Program-made: the position numbers and the translations under genes
The notes under the pieces: model-generated
What the model saw: only the letters and a program-made list of their open reading frames with translations
What the model was told of the DNA's origin: nothing
The model's database searches: none
Source: CAZBRS01 sp964494475
Lineage (GTDB): Bacteria > Myxococcota_A > UBA9042 > CAZBRS01
Assembly: GCA_964494475.1 (NCBI GenBank)
Contig: CAZBRS010000036.1
Coordinates: 1 to 64,000, forward strand
DNA: 64,000 nt
Reading direction: 5' to 3'
Part shown: piece after piece, positions 42,318-50,746 of the stretch
How the letters are laid out: each line of letters starts with the position of its first letter
Numbering within the stretch: position 1 is the first letter of the stretch

Positions 42318-44471
42318 CTACCGGTACCCCGCCGGCACGCGCGTGGTGCGCACGAAGCTCTTCAGTTCGCGCAGCACCTCGGCCTCGATGGGCAGGCCGT
42401 GGCCCGACAGATCGTGCTTCTCGGCGGGGTCGGCGGCCGTGTCGTACAGCTCGAGCGTGTCGTTCGTGACGTCGAGGATCAGGTGCACGCCGCGCCCCAC
42501 GGCCGCCTTGGCGTGGCGCTTGGGGCGCGACCACGAGTTCTCCTGGAAGACCAGCCGGTCGGGGTCGGCGGGCGCTCCGTAGAGCACGGGCGCCTGGCTC
42601 ACCATCGTGGTGTCCTTGCCATAGGTGAAGGGGGCGCCGGCCAGATCGAGCAGGGTGGGGTGCACGTCGCCCTGGGCCACCGTCTCGCGCACGCGGCGCG
42701 GGGTCAGGCCCGGCCCCACGAAGAGCAGCGGCACGTGGGTGACCTCGCGGTACAGCGTGCGCGCGTGGGGGTCGGGGCCGTGCTCGTCGAAGTTCTCGCC
42801 GTGGTCGGCCGTGACCACCACGACCGTGGTGTCGCGCAGCTTGTCGAGCGCCGCGAGCAGCGGCTTCATCGCGTGGTCGGTGTAGGCGACCTCCTCGGCG
42901 TAGAAGTCGATGGGCCGGCGGCCGAGGTCGCGGTCCTTGTGGTCGAAGTGCGGGTGGTGCGGGTCGAGGAAGTGCACCCACAGGAAGAAGGGCTCGCCGG
43001 TCGCCTTCAGGCGGTTCAACTCGGCCAGCGCCTTCTTGGCCGTGCCCTCGGCCACCTGGGTCTTCTTCTTCGTGCCGCACACCTCCTCGAAGTGCCCGAA
43101 GCCGCGCCGGATGTTCCAGCGGTGGGCCGTGAACATGTCGCCGCAGAGCACCGCCGAGGTCTCGTAGCCCGCGTCGCTGAGGCCCTCGGCCAGCACCGAC
43201 TCGTCGGGGGCCAGGTCGGCGGGGAAGCGGTTGGTGTTCGTCAGGTGCGCCTGGAAGGGTGTCTTGCCTGCCATGAGCGCCCAGAAGCTCGGGCCCGTGC
43301 CCGAGTCTTGCGACCAGGCCTGCTCGAACACGACCGCCCGCGCGGCCAGCGCGTCGAGGTTCGGCGTCAGCGGCCGCTGCTGGCCGAGGAAGCCCACGTG
43401 GTCGGCCCGCAGGGCGTCGACCGTGAGCAGCACGAGGTTCGGCTCGAAGCCGGCGGGGGCCACGAAGGGCAGGCGCCGGGGCTCGTAGCCGGGGGGGAGG
43501 CCGTCGACGCCGTCGCAGTCCTCGTCGACGCCGTTGCCGGGCACCTCGTCGGCCAGCGGGTGGCGCGTGCGATCGAAGGGCGCGCAGTCGCGCAGGGAGG
43601 GGTAGGCCGGGGCGCCGTCGCCGTCGACGTCGGAGAGCTGTTGCAGGGATCGGTAGACGTACTTGGCGAGCGTGGTCTCTTCGCGCAGCACCCGGCGGGC
43701 GCCCGGGGCCGTGCACACGGCCGCGATCACCACCAGCGCCGCGAGCGGGGCCCCCACGCCCACCCAGGGGCTGCCGAGGGGTCGGTCGCGCCAGCGCGCC
43801 AGCGCGGGTTGAACGGCCAGCGCCAGGACGGGCAGGGCCAGCGCCACGGCGTCGGTCGCGATCACCACCTCCCACTGGCGAACCAGCACCACGCTGAGCG
43901 CCGCGGCACCGAGCACGCCGAGCCCGCCCGCCACGGCCGGCAGCGAGAGGCCGGCGGTCCACGGCCAGCGTGCCCGCAGGGCCCCCAGCGCCGAACGCAC
44001 GGCGCGGCGCTTGATCGCCGCGGCGGCCAGCGCCACGCCCAGCAGCGCCACCTGGCCGCCGAGGAAGGTCAGCGCGATCAGCGCGGCTCCGTGGCGGTTT
44101 TCGATGAGGTTCTTCAGGAAGGCGAACGAGCCGACGAGCAGAACGACCGCGCCGACCAACGCGCCGGCCGTGGTCGCCAGGCGGTCGAGGTCCGCGGCCG
44201 TGCCGCGCTCGCGCCACCACCGGCCGAGGGCGCCCCGAACCGCGAGGCCCACCCGCAGGTCGCCGCCCGGGCCGGCCAGCAGCCACCACGCCAGGCTCTG
44301 CAGGGGAGCCAGCAGGCCGCCCACCAGCGCCCACAGGCCCACGGCGGCCAGGACGGCGAGCAGCGCCGGGCCCAGCGGGAGATCGGTGCGCCAGGCCGCG
44401 ATCAGCCCGTCGAGCAGGCCGAACGCCGCGAAGGCGCCCACGCGCGGGCCGAGCGCCCGCCAGCCGCTCAT
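42318..44471 (-). CDS. Membrane-anchored sulfatase/alkaline-phosphatase-fold enzyme with Thr nucleophile and MopE-like insert
   Basis: A 717-aa protein. About residues 1-270 hold some seven membrane helices; a short MopE/Ca-binding-like linker with DVDGDGAPAYPSLRDCAPFD and GNGVDEDCDGVDG follows; then the periplasmic catalytic domain from NLVLLTVDALRADHVG. At the nucleophile position the usual Cys/Ser-x-Pro-Ser reads Thr-Gly-Pro-Ser (DSGTGPSFWALMAG). VTADHGENFDEHG and THVPLLFVGPG complete the metal site. A Thr nucleophile is typical of phosphoglycerol or phosphoethanolamine transferases rather than formylglycine sulfatases. The ATG at 44471 lies 13 bases after the MFS stop; GTG 44498 is an alternative start. 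Confidence 0.82.
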   Translation of the reverse strand: MSGWRALGPRVGAFAAFGLLDGLIAAWRTDLPLGPALLAVLAAVGLWALVGGLLAPLQSLAWWLLAGPGGDLRVGLAVRGALGRWWRERGTAADLDRLATTAGALVGAVVLLVGSFAFLKNLIENRHGAALIALTFLGGQVALLGVALAAAAIKRRAVRSALGALRARWPWTAGLSLPAVAGGLGVLGAAALSVVLVRQWEVVIATDAVALALPVLALAVQPALARWRDRPLGSPWVGVGAPLAALVVIAAVCTAPGARRVLREETTLAKYVYRSLQQLSDVDGDGAPAYPSLRDCAPFDRTRHPLADEVPGNGVDEDCDGVDGLPPGYEPRRLPFVAPAGFEPNLVLLTVDALRADHVGFLGQQRPLTPNLDALAARAVVFEQAWSQDSGTGPSFWALMAGKTPFQAHLTNTNRFPADLAPDESVLAEGLSDAGYETSAVLCGDMFTAHRWNIRRGFGHFEEVCGTKKKTQVAEGTAKKALAELNRLKATGEPFFLWVHFLDPHHPHFDHKDRDLGRRPIDFYAEEVAYTDHAMKPLLAALDKLRDTTVVVVTADHGENFDEHGPDPHARTLYREVTHVPLLFVGPGLTPRRVRETVAQGDVHPTLLDLAGAPFTYGKDTTMVSQAPVLYGAPADPDRLVFQENSWSRPKRHAKAAVGRGVHLILDVTNDTLELYDTAADPAEKHDLSGHGLPIEAEVLRELKSFVRTTRVPAGYR

Positions 44472-44484
44472 CGGCGTGCCCAGA

Positions 44485-45867
44485 TCAGTGCCCGCCACCT
44501 TTCTTCGGGACGGTGTTCCAGAGGCGCGACATGACCAAGGCGCCGACGATGGCGAAGGGCAGGGGCCACACCTTCCACCACTGCCAGCCGTGGTTGGTGG
44601 TGATCCAGCCCACCGTCACGCCCACGAACGACGCCGCCAGGTACTGCATGCCGTCGAAGAGCCCGGCCGCCGTGGCCGCCGCCTTGCGCCCGCCGAAGTC
44701 CATGCTGGCCGCGCCGCCGATCATACCGTGGGCGCCGTTCACGAAGAACGACGTCAGCGTGAGGATGAGCGCCGCCGAGTAGGGGCCGAGGTTCAGGAAG
44801 TCCGACAGCCAGAAGAGCAGCATGGCGCAGGTCATGCCCACGAAGCCGAGGACCACCACGGGTGCGCGGCGTCCGCCGTAGGTGGTGTCGGACATCCAGC
44901 CCATCACGAAGCCGCCGGTGATGCCGCCCAGCGCGATGCCCCAGGCCGCCAACTGGAAGGCCAGGGCCTGGCCGTTCACGTTGTGCACGTTGTCGAAGTA
45001 CACGCGGAACCAGCCGTCGATGCCGCTGCGCCGCACCACGCCGATCATCATCGACGCGAGCGCGATCATCCACATGACGCGGCTCGAGAACACCTTCTTG
45101 AGGATCTCGCCGAGCGCCACCTTCTGGTTCGGGTCCATGGGCCCCTCGCCGGTGTCGTACTCGCCGAGGCCGGCCTCGGCGGGCGTGTCCTTGACCCAGA
45201 AGAGGGTGGCCACGAACAACGCGCCGACCACGGCGCCCGGGATCCAGAAGGCCCAGTGCCATGGCAGGTACGTGGCGATGATGGGGGCGCCCGAGAACGC
45301 CAGCACCAGCCCGAAGCGGATGAGCACGCCGAACACGGCCGCGAAGCGCCCGCGCTCGGAGGTGTGGAACCATTGGGCGTTGATCTTGACGATGGAGAGC
45401 GCGCCGAACGACTGGAAGTAGCCGTTCACCCCCCACAGGATGGCCATGCCCCACAGGAGCGCCTGCTTCGACAGCCCGAACGCCAGCACGGCGGGCGTGC
45501 CGATCGTGACCGCGTGTCCCTCGCCCGTGACGACGGCGGGGATCTGCACCAGGAGGTGCGTGAGGCCCATCAGGGCGCTGGCGATGGTCACGCCCACGGC
45601 GCCGATCAGGAAGGCCTTGCGACCCCCGATGCGGTCGGCGACGGGCCCGTTGATGACCACCGACAGGCCGTACACCAGCGGAAGCACCGTCTCGAACAGC
45701 CCGAAGTCGACCTTGGTCCACCCGAAGAACTTCATGAGCTCGGGCGAGATGGCCGCCAGGTTGTAGCGGGACATGTAGAAGAACGAGTACAGGAACCCGA
45801 TCACCATCCAGTTCTGCACCCGGCGGGCCTTGAACTGGGGCGAGAGGGTCGCGGCCGCGGCGCTCAT
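44485..45867 (-). CDS. OPA-family MFS antiporter (GlpT/UhpT-like)
   Basis: A 460-aa inner-membrane transporter with about twelve helices. N-terminal RRVQNWMVIGFLYSFFYMSRYNLA and the loop NGPVADRIGGRKAF match organophosphate:phosphate antiporters, which import glycerol-3-phosphate or sugar phosphates in exchange for phosphate. The ligand is not predictable from the sequence alone. The ATG follows GGAGG at 6 bases. It is directly upstream of the sulfatase/phosphatase-fold gene, so a link between phosphate-ester cleavage outside and import is possible but inferred. Confidence 0.88.
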   Translation of the reverse strand: MSAAAATLSPQFKARRVQNWMVIGFLYSFFYMSRYNLAAISPELMKFFGWTKVDFGLFETVLPLVYGLSVVINGPVADRIGGRKAFLIGAVGVTIASALMGLTHLLVQIPAVVTGEGHAVTIGTPAVLAFGLSKQALLWGMAILWGVNGYFQSFGALSIVKINAQWFHTSERGRFAAVFGVLIRFGLVLAFSGAPIIATYLPWHWAFWIPGAVVGALFVATLFWVKDTPAEAGLGEYDTGEGPMDPNQKVALGEILKKVFSSRVMWMIALASMMIGVVRRSGIDGWFRVYFDNVHNVNGQALAFQLAAWGIALGGITGGFVMGWMSDTTYGGRRAPVVVLGFVGMTCAMLLFWLSDFLNLGPYSAALILTLTSFFVNGAHGMIGGAASMDFGGRKAAATAAGLFDGMQYLAASFVGVTVGWITTNHGWQWWKVWPLPFAIVGALVMSRLWNTVPKKGGGH

Positions 45868-45894
45868 GCGGATCCTCCATCGACGTTGCCCGAT

Positions 45895-45923
45895 TGCTTA
45901 GACGAACGGGGCGGATCGTGCAA
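45895..45923 (-). promoter_or_regulatory. Predicted promoter of the MFS/sulfatase unit
   Basis: Minus strand: TTGCAC (45923-45918), 17-bp spacer, TAAGCA (45900-45895), 28 bases before the ATG. A TACAAT at 45962-45967 may be a -10 for the divergent SRPBCC gene, without a clear -35. Confidence 0.5.
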
Positions 45924-46016
45924 ACGAAAACGGAGCGGGCGTGGTCGGCCGCCTCTCCCTTTACAATCGCCCCGCCTTCGGCGACCATGGCGCCACACGA
46001 CCCCTGGAGGGCCCCC

Positions 46017-46508
46017 ATGAAGGTCAAGCACGAGCACGTCATCGCCGCGCCCGTCGACAAGGTGCTGGACGCCTACGCCGACCCCACGTTCTACTGCGAC
46101 AAGTTGAAGAACTCCGGGGCCTTGAGCGTCGAGGTGCTCGAGCGCGAGGAGCTGCCGGGCGGCAAGGTGCGCATGAAGGCGCGCGCCTCCGAGAAGTCGC
46201 GCATCCCGTCGATCCCCATGCTGAAGAAGAGCGACGTCGACACCTACGTCGACGACAGCGTGCTCGATCGCACGGCGCGCACGCTCACCTGGAAGGTCAC
46301 CCCCACGGTCTTCGCCGACAAGTTCTTCCTGTCGGGCAAGATGGAGTTCCTCCCCCAGGGCGAGCAGACCCGCATGGTCTTCCACACCGAGCTCGAGGTG
46401 AAGATGTTCGGCGTGGGCGGCACGGTCGAGAAGGTGGGCCTCGCCAAGACCGAAGAAGAGGTCAAGCGCCAGGTCGAGTTCGTCAAGAAATGGTTGGCCA
46501 GCCACTAG
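46017..46508 (+). CDS. DUF2505/SRPBCC-type lipid- or ligand-binding protein
   Basis: A 163-aa protein with the START-like START: KVKHEHVIAAPVDKVLDAYADP, FYCDKLKNSGA, central VTPTVFADKFFLSGKMEF, and a C-terminal helix VKRQVEFVKKWLASH. The family folds around a hydrophobic cavity; no ligand is known here. No signal peptide. The ATG follows CTGGAGG at 6 bases. Its TAG stop overlaps the GTG start of xerC, so the two are translationally coupled. Confidence 0.8.
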   Translation: MKVKHEHVIAAPVDKVLDAYADPTFYCDKLKNSGALSVEVLEREELPGGKVRMKARASEKSRIPSIPMLKKSDVDTYVDDSVLDRTARTLTWKVTPTVFADKFFLSGKMEFLPQGEQTRMVFHTELEVKMFGVGGTVEKVGLAKTEEEVKRQVEFVKKWLASH

Positions 46509-47398
46509 TGGAGCCGAAGAAGGCCGTCGCGCGCTTCCTGCAGCACCTGGCGCTCGAGCGCAACCTCTCGCCGCACACCGTCGACAACTACGGGCGCGAC
46601 CTGGCCCTGTTCCTGGCCCACGCCGAGCCGGCGTCGCTCTACGACCTCTCGGCCGCCAGCGTGTCGGCCTTCCTGCAAGGCCAGGCCGAGGCCGGCTACG
46701 ACCCCCGCACGCAGGCGCGGCGCCTGTCGGCCCTGCGCACCTTCTTCGACCACCTGGTCGAGCAGGGCGTGCTCGAGGCCTCGCCCGCCGACGGCCTCGA
46801 GAACCCGCGGCTGCCCAAGCGCCTGCCCCACGTGCTGTCGCTCGAGGAGGTCGAACGCCTCATCGACGCCGGCGACCCCGCCACGCCGCTGGGCCTCCGC
46901 GACCGCGCCATCGTCGAGGTGCTCTACGGCACGGGCGTTCGCGTCAGCGAGCTCTGCGGCATGACGCTGCAGGACCTCGACCTGCACCGCCTGCTCATCC
47001 GCGTGACGGGCAAGGGCAGCAAGGAGCGCCTGGTGCCGTACGGGGTGGCCACGCGCGACGTGCTCGGCGAGTGGCTCGAGGGGGGGCGGCCGCCCATCGT
47101 GGTCAAGGCGCGGCAGCACACCGACCGCGTGTTCGTGAACGCCCGCGGCGCGCGCATCTCGCGCGTGGGGGTGTGGAAGATCCTGAAGCGGGCCCAGGTG
47201 CTGGCCGGCGTGACCAAGGAGGTCAGCCCCCACAAGCTGCGGCACTCCTTCGCCACGCACCTGCTCCAGCACGGCGCCGACCTGCGCACGGTGCAGTTGC
47301 TGCTCGGCCACGAGAACATCACGACCACCGAGATCTACACGCACGTGACGCGCGACACCCTGAAGCGCGTCGTGCAGGAGCACCACCCACGACCTTGA
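46508..47398 (+). CDS. xerC: Tyrosine site-specific recombinase XerC/XerD
   Basis: A 296-aa recombinase that resolves chromosome dimers at dif. The N-terminal SAM-like domain (FLQHLALERNLSPHTVDNYGRDL) and all catalytic residues are visible: Arg in GVRVSEL, Lys in GKGSKERLVPYG, HxxR in SPHKLRHSFATHLL, His in LLGHENITTTEIY, and the nucleophile Tyr in that last motif. GTG start at 46508 overlaps the preceding stop (TAGTG). No integrase-associated genes or attachment sites are seen, so a housekeeping role is preferred. XerC versus XerD cannot be decided. Confidence 0.92.
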   Translation: MEPKKAVARFLQHLALERNLSPHTVDNYGRDLALFLAHAEPASLYDLSAASVSAFLQGQAEAGYDPRTQARRLSALRTFFDHLVEQGVLEASPADGLENPRLPKRLPHVLSLEEVERLIDAGDPATPLGLRDRAIVEVLYGTGVRVSELCGMTLQDLDLHRLLIRVTGKGSKERLVPYGVATRDVLGEWLEGGRPPIVVKARQHTDRVFVNARGARISRVGVWKILKRAQVLAGVTKEVSPHKLRHSFATHLLQHGADLRTVQLLLGHENITTTEIYTHVTRDTLKRVVQEHHPRP

Positions 47399-47454
47399 CG
47401 AAGCGCGCCGACCCCGCAATCTATAGGCAGGGTTCGACGCCGGGAGATCGCCTC

Positions 47455-48810
47455 ATGCCGCGTGCTCTCCGTTTCCTCGCGCTGCTCGTGACCGTGACCT
47501 GGCTCGTCGGCTGCGGCGGAGACGAAGGGGCCGGCGCGCCGCTCGGGGGGCTCTGGCTCGGCGATCACCTCGACTTCGCGCTGTGCGACGGCGAGGTGCG
47601 CGCCGTGCAGGTGCAGGACGTGTCGTGCGCCGCCGTGAAGGGCGGCGCTCCCTGCACGCGGAACGCGGCGGGCGCGCTGCCGGGGGCGTGGTCGGTCGAG
47701 GGCGGCGAGGTCCTCATTTCGACCGACCGCCTCGAGATCACGGGCGCCTTCGACGGGCCCGATCGGTTCGTGGGCACCTACACCTTCCTCGACGCCGAGT
47801 GCTGCGCCGTCACGGGCCAGGTGCTCGTGCGCCACCAGTCCAGCACCGCGGGCTGCCAGGAGTTGCCCGACGTCGTCGACGACGATTCCGCGCCCGAGCC
47901 CGACGACGTGCCGATCGCCGAGGGTGACGCCGCCGCCGACTCCGACGTCGGCCCCGACCCGGTGCAGATCGCCCTAGGCCACGTGAACGCGGCCCGCGAG
48001 GCGGCCGGCGCCCCCCCCGTTACGGTCGACGATCGCATCGTGCAGGCCGCCCAGTCCCACGCCGAGTTCGTGGCCAGGCACATGGAGCTCTTCGACCCCA
48101 CGGAGATGTCCGTGCACGACGAGGACCCCGACTGGAGCGGCTTCACGGGGGTGAAGTTCTCGGACCGCCTGAAGCACTTCGGCTACCCCTTCTCGAACGG
48201 CTGGGAGATCATCGCCTTCTACGACGACCCGCGCCTCGCGGTGATCGCCTGGCTCGAGACCCTGTACCACCGCGTGCCCATCGTGCACCCCAACTCGCTG
48301 CAGCTCGGCTACGGCGCCGCCCGGGTCGGCAGCGCGCGGGTCGACGTGATGGACTTCGCGGCAGGGTACGAGAACGGCGCCGAGCAGCCCACCGTCTGGC
48401 CCCCCGACGGGCGCCTCGACGTCAAGCCCTCGTGGAGTGGCGCGGAAGACCCCCAACCCTACCTGCCGCCCCAGGGTGAGCCGGGGACCGAGGGCTACGA
48501 AAAGGACGGTTACCCCTCGGGGCCGGTCCTCACCATCGAGTTCCCCTTCGTGCACGATTTCACGGCCTCGTCCTTCGAGCTCACCGACGCCGACGGCGTG
48601 GTCGTGCCGACGCAGTGGCTGGGGCCCGTTCCTCCCGAGAGCCCTGCGCCCTTCCACGGGTGGACCGACGACGTGCACCTGCTCTTCACGCACGCCCTCA
48701 TCCCCTTCGATCCCCTGCCCGCCGGGGCGGCCTTCACCGCGTACTTCACGGGCACGTTCGACGGGGCGCCGTTCGACAAGGCGTGGACGTTCACGACGCG
48801 CACCCCGTGA
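47455..48810 (+). CDS. CAP-domain (SCP/PR-1-like) lipoprotein
   Basis: A 451-aa lipoprotein (lipobox LVGC). Residues about 20-140 are a Cys-containing domain of unknown type, followed by an Asp/Glu/Pro tether and a CAP domain (about 165-305): HVNAAREAAGAPPVTVDDRIVQAAQSHAEF, then EMSVHDEDP, GWEIIAFYDDP, HRVPIVHPNSLQLGYGAA. A C-terminal beta domain ends the protein. CAP proteins are secreted and in some lineages bind lipids or have protease-like activity; no claim is made here. A TTGACG at 47395 and CTATAGG at 47421 suggest a promoter of non-standard spacing. Confidence 0.83.
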   Translation: MPRALRFLALLVTVTWLVGCGGDEGAGAPLGGLWLGDHLDFALCDGEVRAVQVQDVSCAAVKGGAPCTRNAAGALPGAWSVEGGEVLISTDRLEITGAFDGPDRFVGTYTFLDAECCAVTGQVLVRHQSSTAGCQELPDVVDDDSAPEPDDVPIAEGDAAADSDVGPDPVQIALGHVNAAREAAGAPPVTVDDRIVQAAQSHAEFVARHMELFDPTEMSVHDEDPDWSGFTGVKFSDRLKHFGYPFSNGWEIIAFYDDPRLAVIAWLETLYHRVPIVHPNSLQLGYGAARVGSARVDVMDFAAGYENGAEQPTVWPPDGRLDVKPSWSGAEDPQPYLPPQGEPGTEGYEKDGYPSGPVLTIEFPFVHDFTASSFELTDADGVVVPTQWLGPVPPESPAPFHGWTDDVHLLFTHALIPFDPLPAGAAFTAYFTGTFDGAPFDKAWTFTTRTP

Positions 48811-48830
48811 AGCGGCCCCCCGCGCGTTTT
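48796..48830 (+). terminator. Weak possible terminator after the CAP gene
   Basis: ACGCGC (48796-48801) can pair with GCGCGT (48822-48827) followed by TTT; stem of six, loop of 20 bases. It is poor on its own. Confidence 0.3.
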
Positions 48831-48845
48831 CTAGGCGATTGGAGC

Positions 48846-48873
48846 TTGACACCGGGGGACCACTCCATAAAAT
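48846..48873 (+). promoter_or_regulatory. Predicted sigma70 promoter of rplU-rpmA-obgE
   Basis: TTGACA (48846-48851), 16-bp spacer, TAAAAT (48868-48873), 32 bases before the rplU ATG; the best consensus match in the window, as expected for ribosomal protein genes. Confidence 0.7.
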
Positions 48874-48905
48874 CCGCGTGCTACAGTGGTCGCGGAGGGC
48901 AGTCC

Positions 48906-49217
48906 ATGTTCGCGGTGATCGAGACAGGCGGCAAGCAGTACCGGGTCGAGACCGGAATGAAGGTCAAGGTCGAGAAGCTCGAAGGCGAGGTCGGGGCCGA
49001 GGTCACGTTCGACCGCGTGCTGATGATCGCCGACGGCGACAAGATCAAGCTCGGCAAGCCCTATCTGGCGGGCAGCGCCGTGAAGGCCACCCTGGTCGCG
49101 CAAGATCGCGACCGCAAGGTGATCATCTTCAAGAAGCGGCGCCGGAAGATGTACGAGAAGAAGGCGGGCCACCGCCAGTACATCTCCATCATCCGTATCG
49201 AAGGCATCAGCGCCTGA
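48906..49217 (+). CDS. rplU: 50S ribosomal protein L21
   Basis: At 103 aa it has normal length for L21 and begins MFAVIETGGKQYRVETG, with IIFKKRRRKMYEKKAGHRQ as the RNA-binding basic segment. It binds 23S rRNA in the large subunit. GGAGG lies 6 bases before the ATG. First gene of the conserved rplU-rpmA-obgE block. Confidence 0.98.
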   Translation: MFAVIETGGKQYRVETGMKVKVEKLEGEVGAEVTFDRVLMIADGDKIKLGKPYLAGSAVKATLVAQDRDRKVIIFKKRRRKMYEKKAGHRQYISIIRIEGISA

Positions 49218-49245
49218 GCCTGCTCGGCGCGCACGGAGGTTTCCC

Positions 49246-49494
49246 ATGGCTCACAAGAAGCCCGGTTCCGGCAAGAACGGGCGCGACACGGCCGGCAAGC
49301 GCCTGGGCGTCAAGCGCTTCGACGGTCAGGTGGTCAACTCGGGCGAGATCATCGTCCGGCAGCACGGCACCGCGTTCCACCCCGGCAAGAACGTCGGGCT
49401 CGGCCGCGACTACACGCTGTTCGCCACGGTCGCCGGCAAGGTGGCCTTCTCGGCGATCGGCGAGCGCCGTTTCGTGAGCGTGCTGGCCGAATAG
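49246..49494 (+). CDS. rpmA: 50S ribosomal protein L27
   Basis: 82 aa, standard length, starting MAHKKPGSGKNGRDTAGKRLG; the N-terminal tail reaches the peptidyl-transferase centre. GVKRFDGQVVNSGEIIVRQ is diagnostic. The N-terminus has no cleavable extension of the Firmicute type. 28 bases after rplU. Confidence 0.98.
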   Translation: MAHKKPGSGKNGRDTAGKRLGVKRFDGQVVNSGEIIVRQHGTAFHPGKNVGLGRDYTLFATVAGKVAFSAIGERRFVSVLAE

Positions 49495-49518
49495 CGACCC
49501 CTTCTCCGGTTCCTCCCC

Positions 49519-50529
49519 ATGCAGTTCGTCGACGAAGCCGACATCGAGGTCCAGGCAGGTGACGGTGGCGCCGGCCTCGTGCACTTCCACTCCGAGCCCC
49601 GCGTGGCCAAGGGTGGTCCCGACGGCGGCGACGGAGGCCGGGGTGGCTCGGTGATCGCCGTGGCCGAGGCCAACCGGCGCACGCTCTACGACTACCGCTA
49701 CAAGCGCCGCTTCGCCGCCGAGCGAGGCCACCAGGGGGGCTCCAGCCACTGCACGGGGCACAGCGGGGTCGACCTCGAGCTCGCCTTTCCCCTGGGCACC
49801 CAGCTCACCGACGCCGAAACCGGCGAGGTGGTGGCCGACCTGATCGAGCCCGGCCAGCGTGTGGTCATTTGCCAGGGCGGGCGCGGAGGCAAGGGCAACG
49901 AGCACTTCAAGACCTCGACGCGGCGTACCCCCGAGCGCTCCCAGCCGGGCGAGCCGGGCCAGCACCGCGTGCTGAAGGTTGAGTTGAAGCTCATCGCCGA
50001 CCTGGGGCTGATCGGGCTGCCCAACGCCGGCAAGTCCACGCTCATCCGTCGCATCTCGGCCTCGAAGGCCGAGGTGGGGCCGTACCCGTTCACGACGCTC
50101 AGCCCGAACCTGGGCGTGGTCCGGCACCGTGACCAGGAGCTCGTGGTGGCCGACATCCCCGGCCTCATCGAGGGTGCGTCCGAGGGGCGCGGGCTCGGCA
50201 TCCGCTTCCTCCGGCACGTGCAGCGCGCGGGGTTGCTGGTGCACCTGGTCAGCCTCGAGGAGGGCGACCAGGCGGTCACGCGCCACGACGCCATCGTGGC
50301 CGAGCTGCGGGCGTTCGATCCCGATCTGCCCTTCCGCGAGGCCGCCGTCGCGCTCACCAAGATCGATCTGGTCGGAGGGGCCGAGGCCCCCGAGGTCGCT
50401 GAGGTCGCCGAGCAATTCGGCGCCGGCTCGCGCGTCTTTCCCATCTCGGGCGTCACGGGCGAGGGCGTGCCGGCGCTGCTCGATTACCTGCTCTTCTGCC
50501 GCGCCTCCGAGCGACACGACAACGAGTGA
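49519..50529 (+). CDS. obgE: Obg-family GTPase
   Basis: A 336-aa GTPase acting in 50S assembly and stress response. The glycine-rich Obg fold (residues 1-157; GGDGGRGGS, GGRGGKGNEHF) is followed by the G domain with GLPNAGKST (G1), TTLSPNLG (G2), DIPGLIEGA (G3), TKID (G4) and SGVTGEG (G5). It has no C-terminal OCT extension, as usual in Proteobacteria-like Obg. 24 bases after rpmA. Confidence 0.97.
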   Translation: MQFVDEADIEVQAGDGGAGLVHFHSEPRVAKGGPDGGDGGRGGSVIAVAEANRRTLYDYRYKRRFAAERGHQGGSSHCTGHSGVDLELAFPLGTQLTDAETGEVVADLIEPGQRVVICQGGRGGKGNEHFKTSTRRTPERSQPGEPGQHRVLKVELKLIADLGLIGLPNAGKSTLIRRISASKAEVGPYPFTTLSPNLGVVRHRDQELVVADIPGLIEGASEGRGLGIRFLRHVQRAGLLVHLVSLEEGDQAVTRHDAIVAELRAFDPDLPFREAAVALTKIDLVGGAEAPEVAEVAEQFGAGSRVFPISGVTGEGVPALLDYLLFCRASERHDNE

Positions 50530-50746
50530 GCCAGGGCACTGGAGTACGCGTACTCCACAGCGCGGCGGAGGCCTACTCCACCGGGGCCGCGGCTCCCATC
50601 GCCTCGTGCGCGCGCGCCTGCGAGAGACAGCGAGAACTCTTTGAATACGTGAGCGAAACAGCAGACGTGGGAGGGGAAGAGGTGAACGGAACACTTCTTG
50701 CTAGTGAGGGGTCGACCCACACCCCGCCCGGCGGGAGGAGCTCCAC
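50530..50746 (+). promoter_or_regulatory. 217-bp obgE-hisC spacer with palindromes; possible leader or small RNA
   Basis: No convincing gene. It contains a perfect 18-bp palindrome TGGAGTACGCGTACTCCA (50540-50557), a partial repeat CTACTCCA downstream, the palindrome GGGTCGACCC (50709-50718), and a small CCCGC/GCGGG hairpin (50723-50735) that could mask the hisC ribosome-binding site. The stretch 50630-50705 is markedly less GC-rich than its surroundings. It could be an operator or leader RNA; I recognise no known RNA family. Confidence 0.35.

Noticed and set aside
46508..47398. Phage or integrative-element integrase
   Set aside because: Sequence fits XerC/XerD and the neighbours are housekeeping; no attachment-site repeats or phage genes were seen.
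50530..50746. 6S or SRP RNA gene
   Set aside because: I could not find the SRP loop sequence or a convincing 6S central bubble by eye; kept only as an unexplained spacer.
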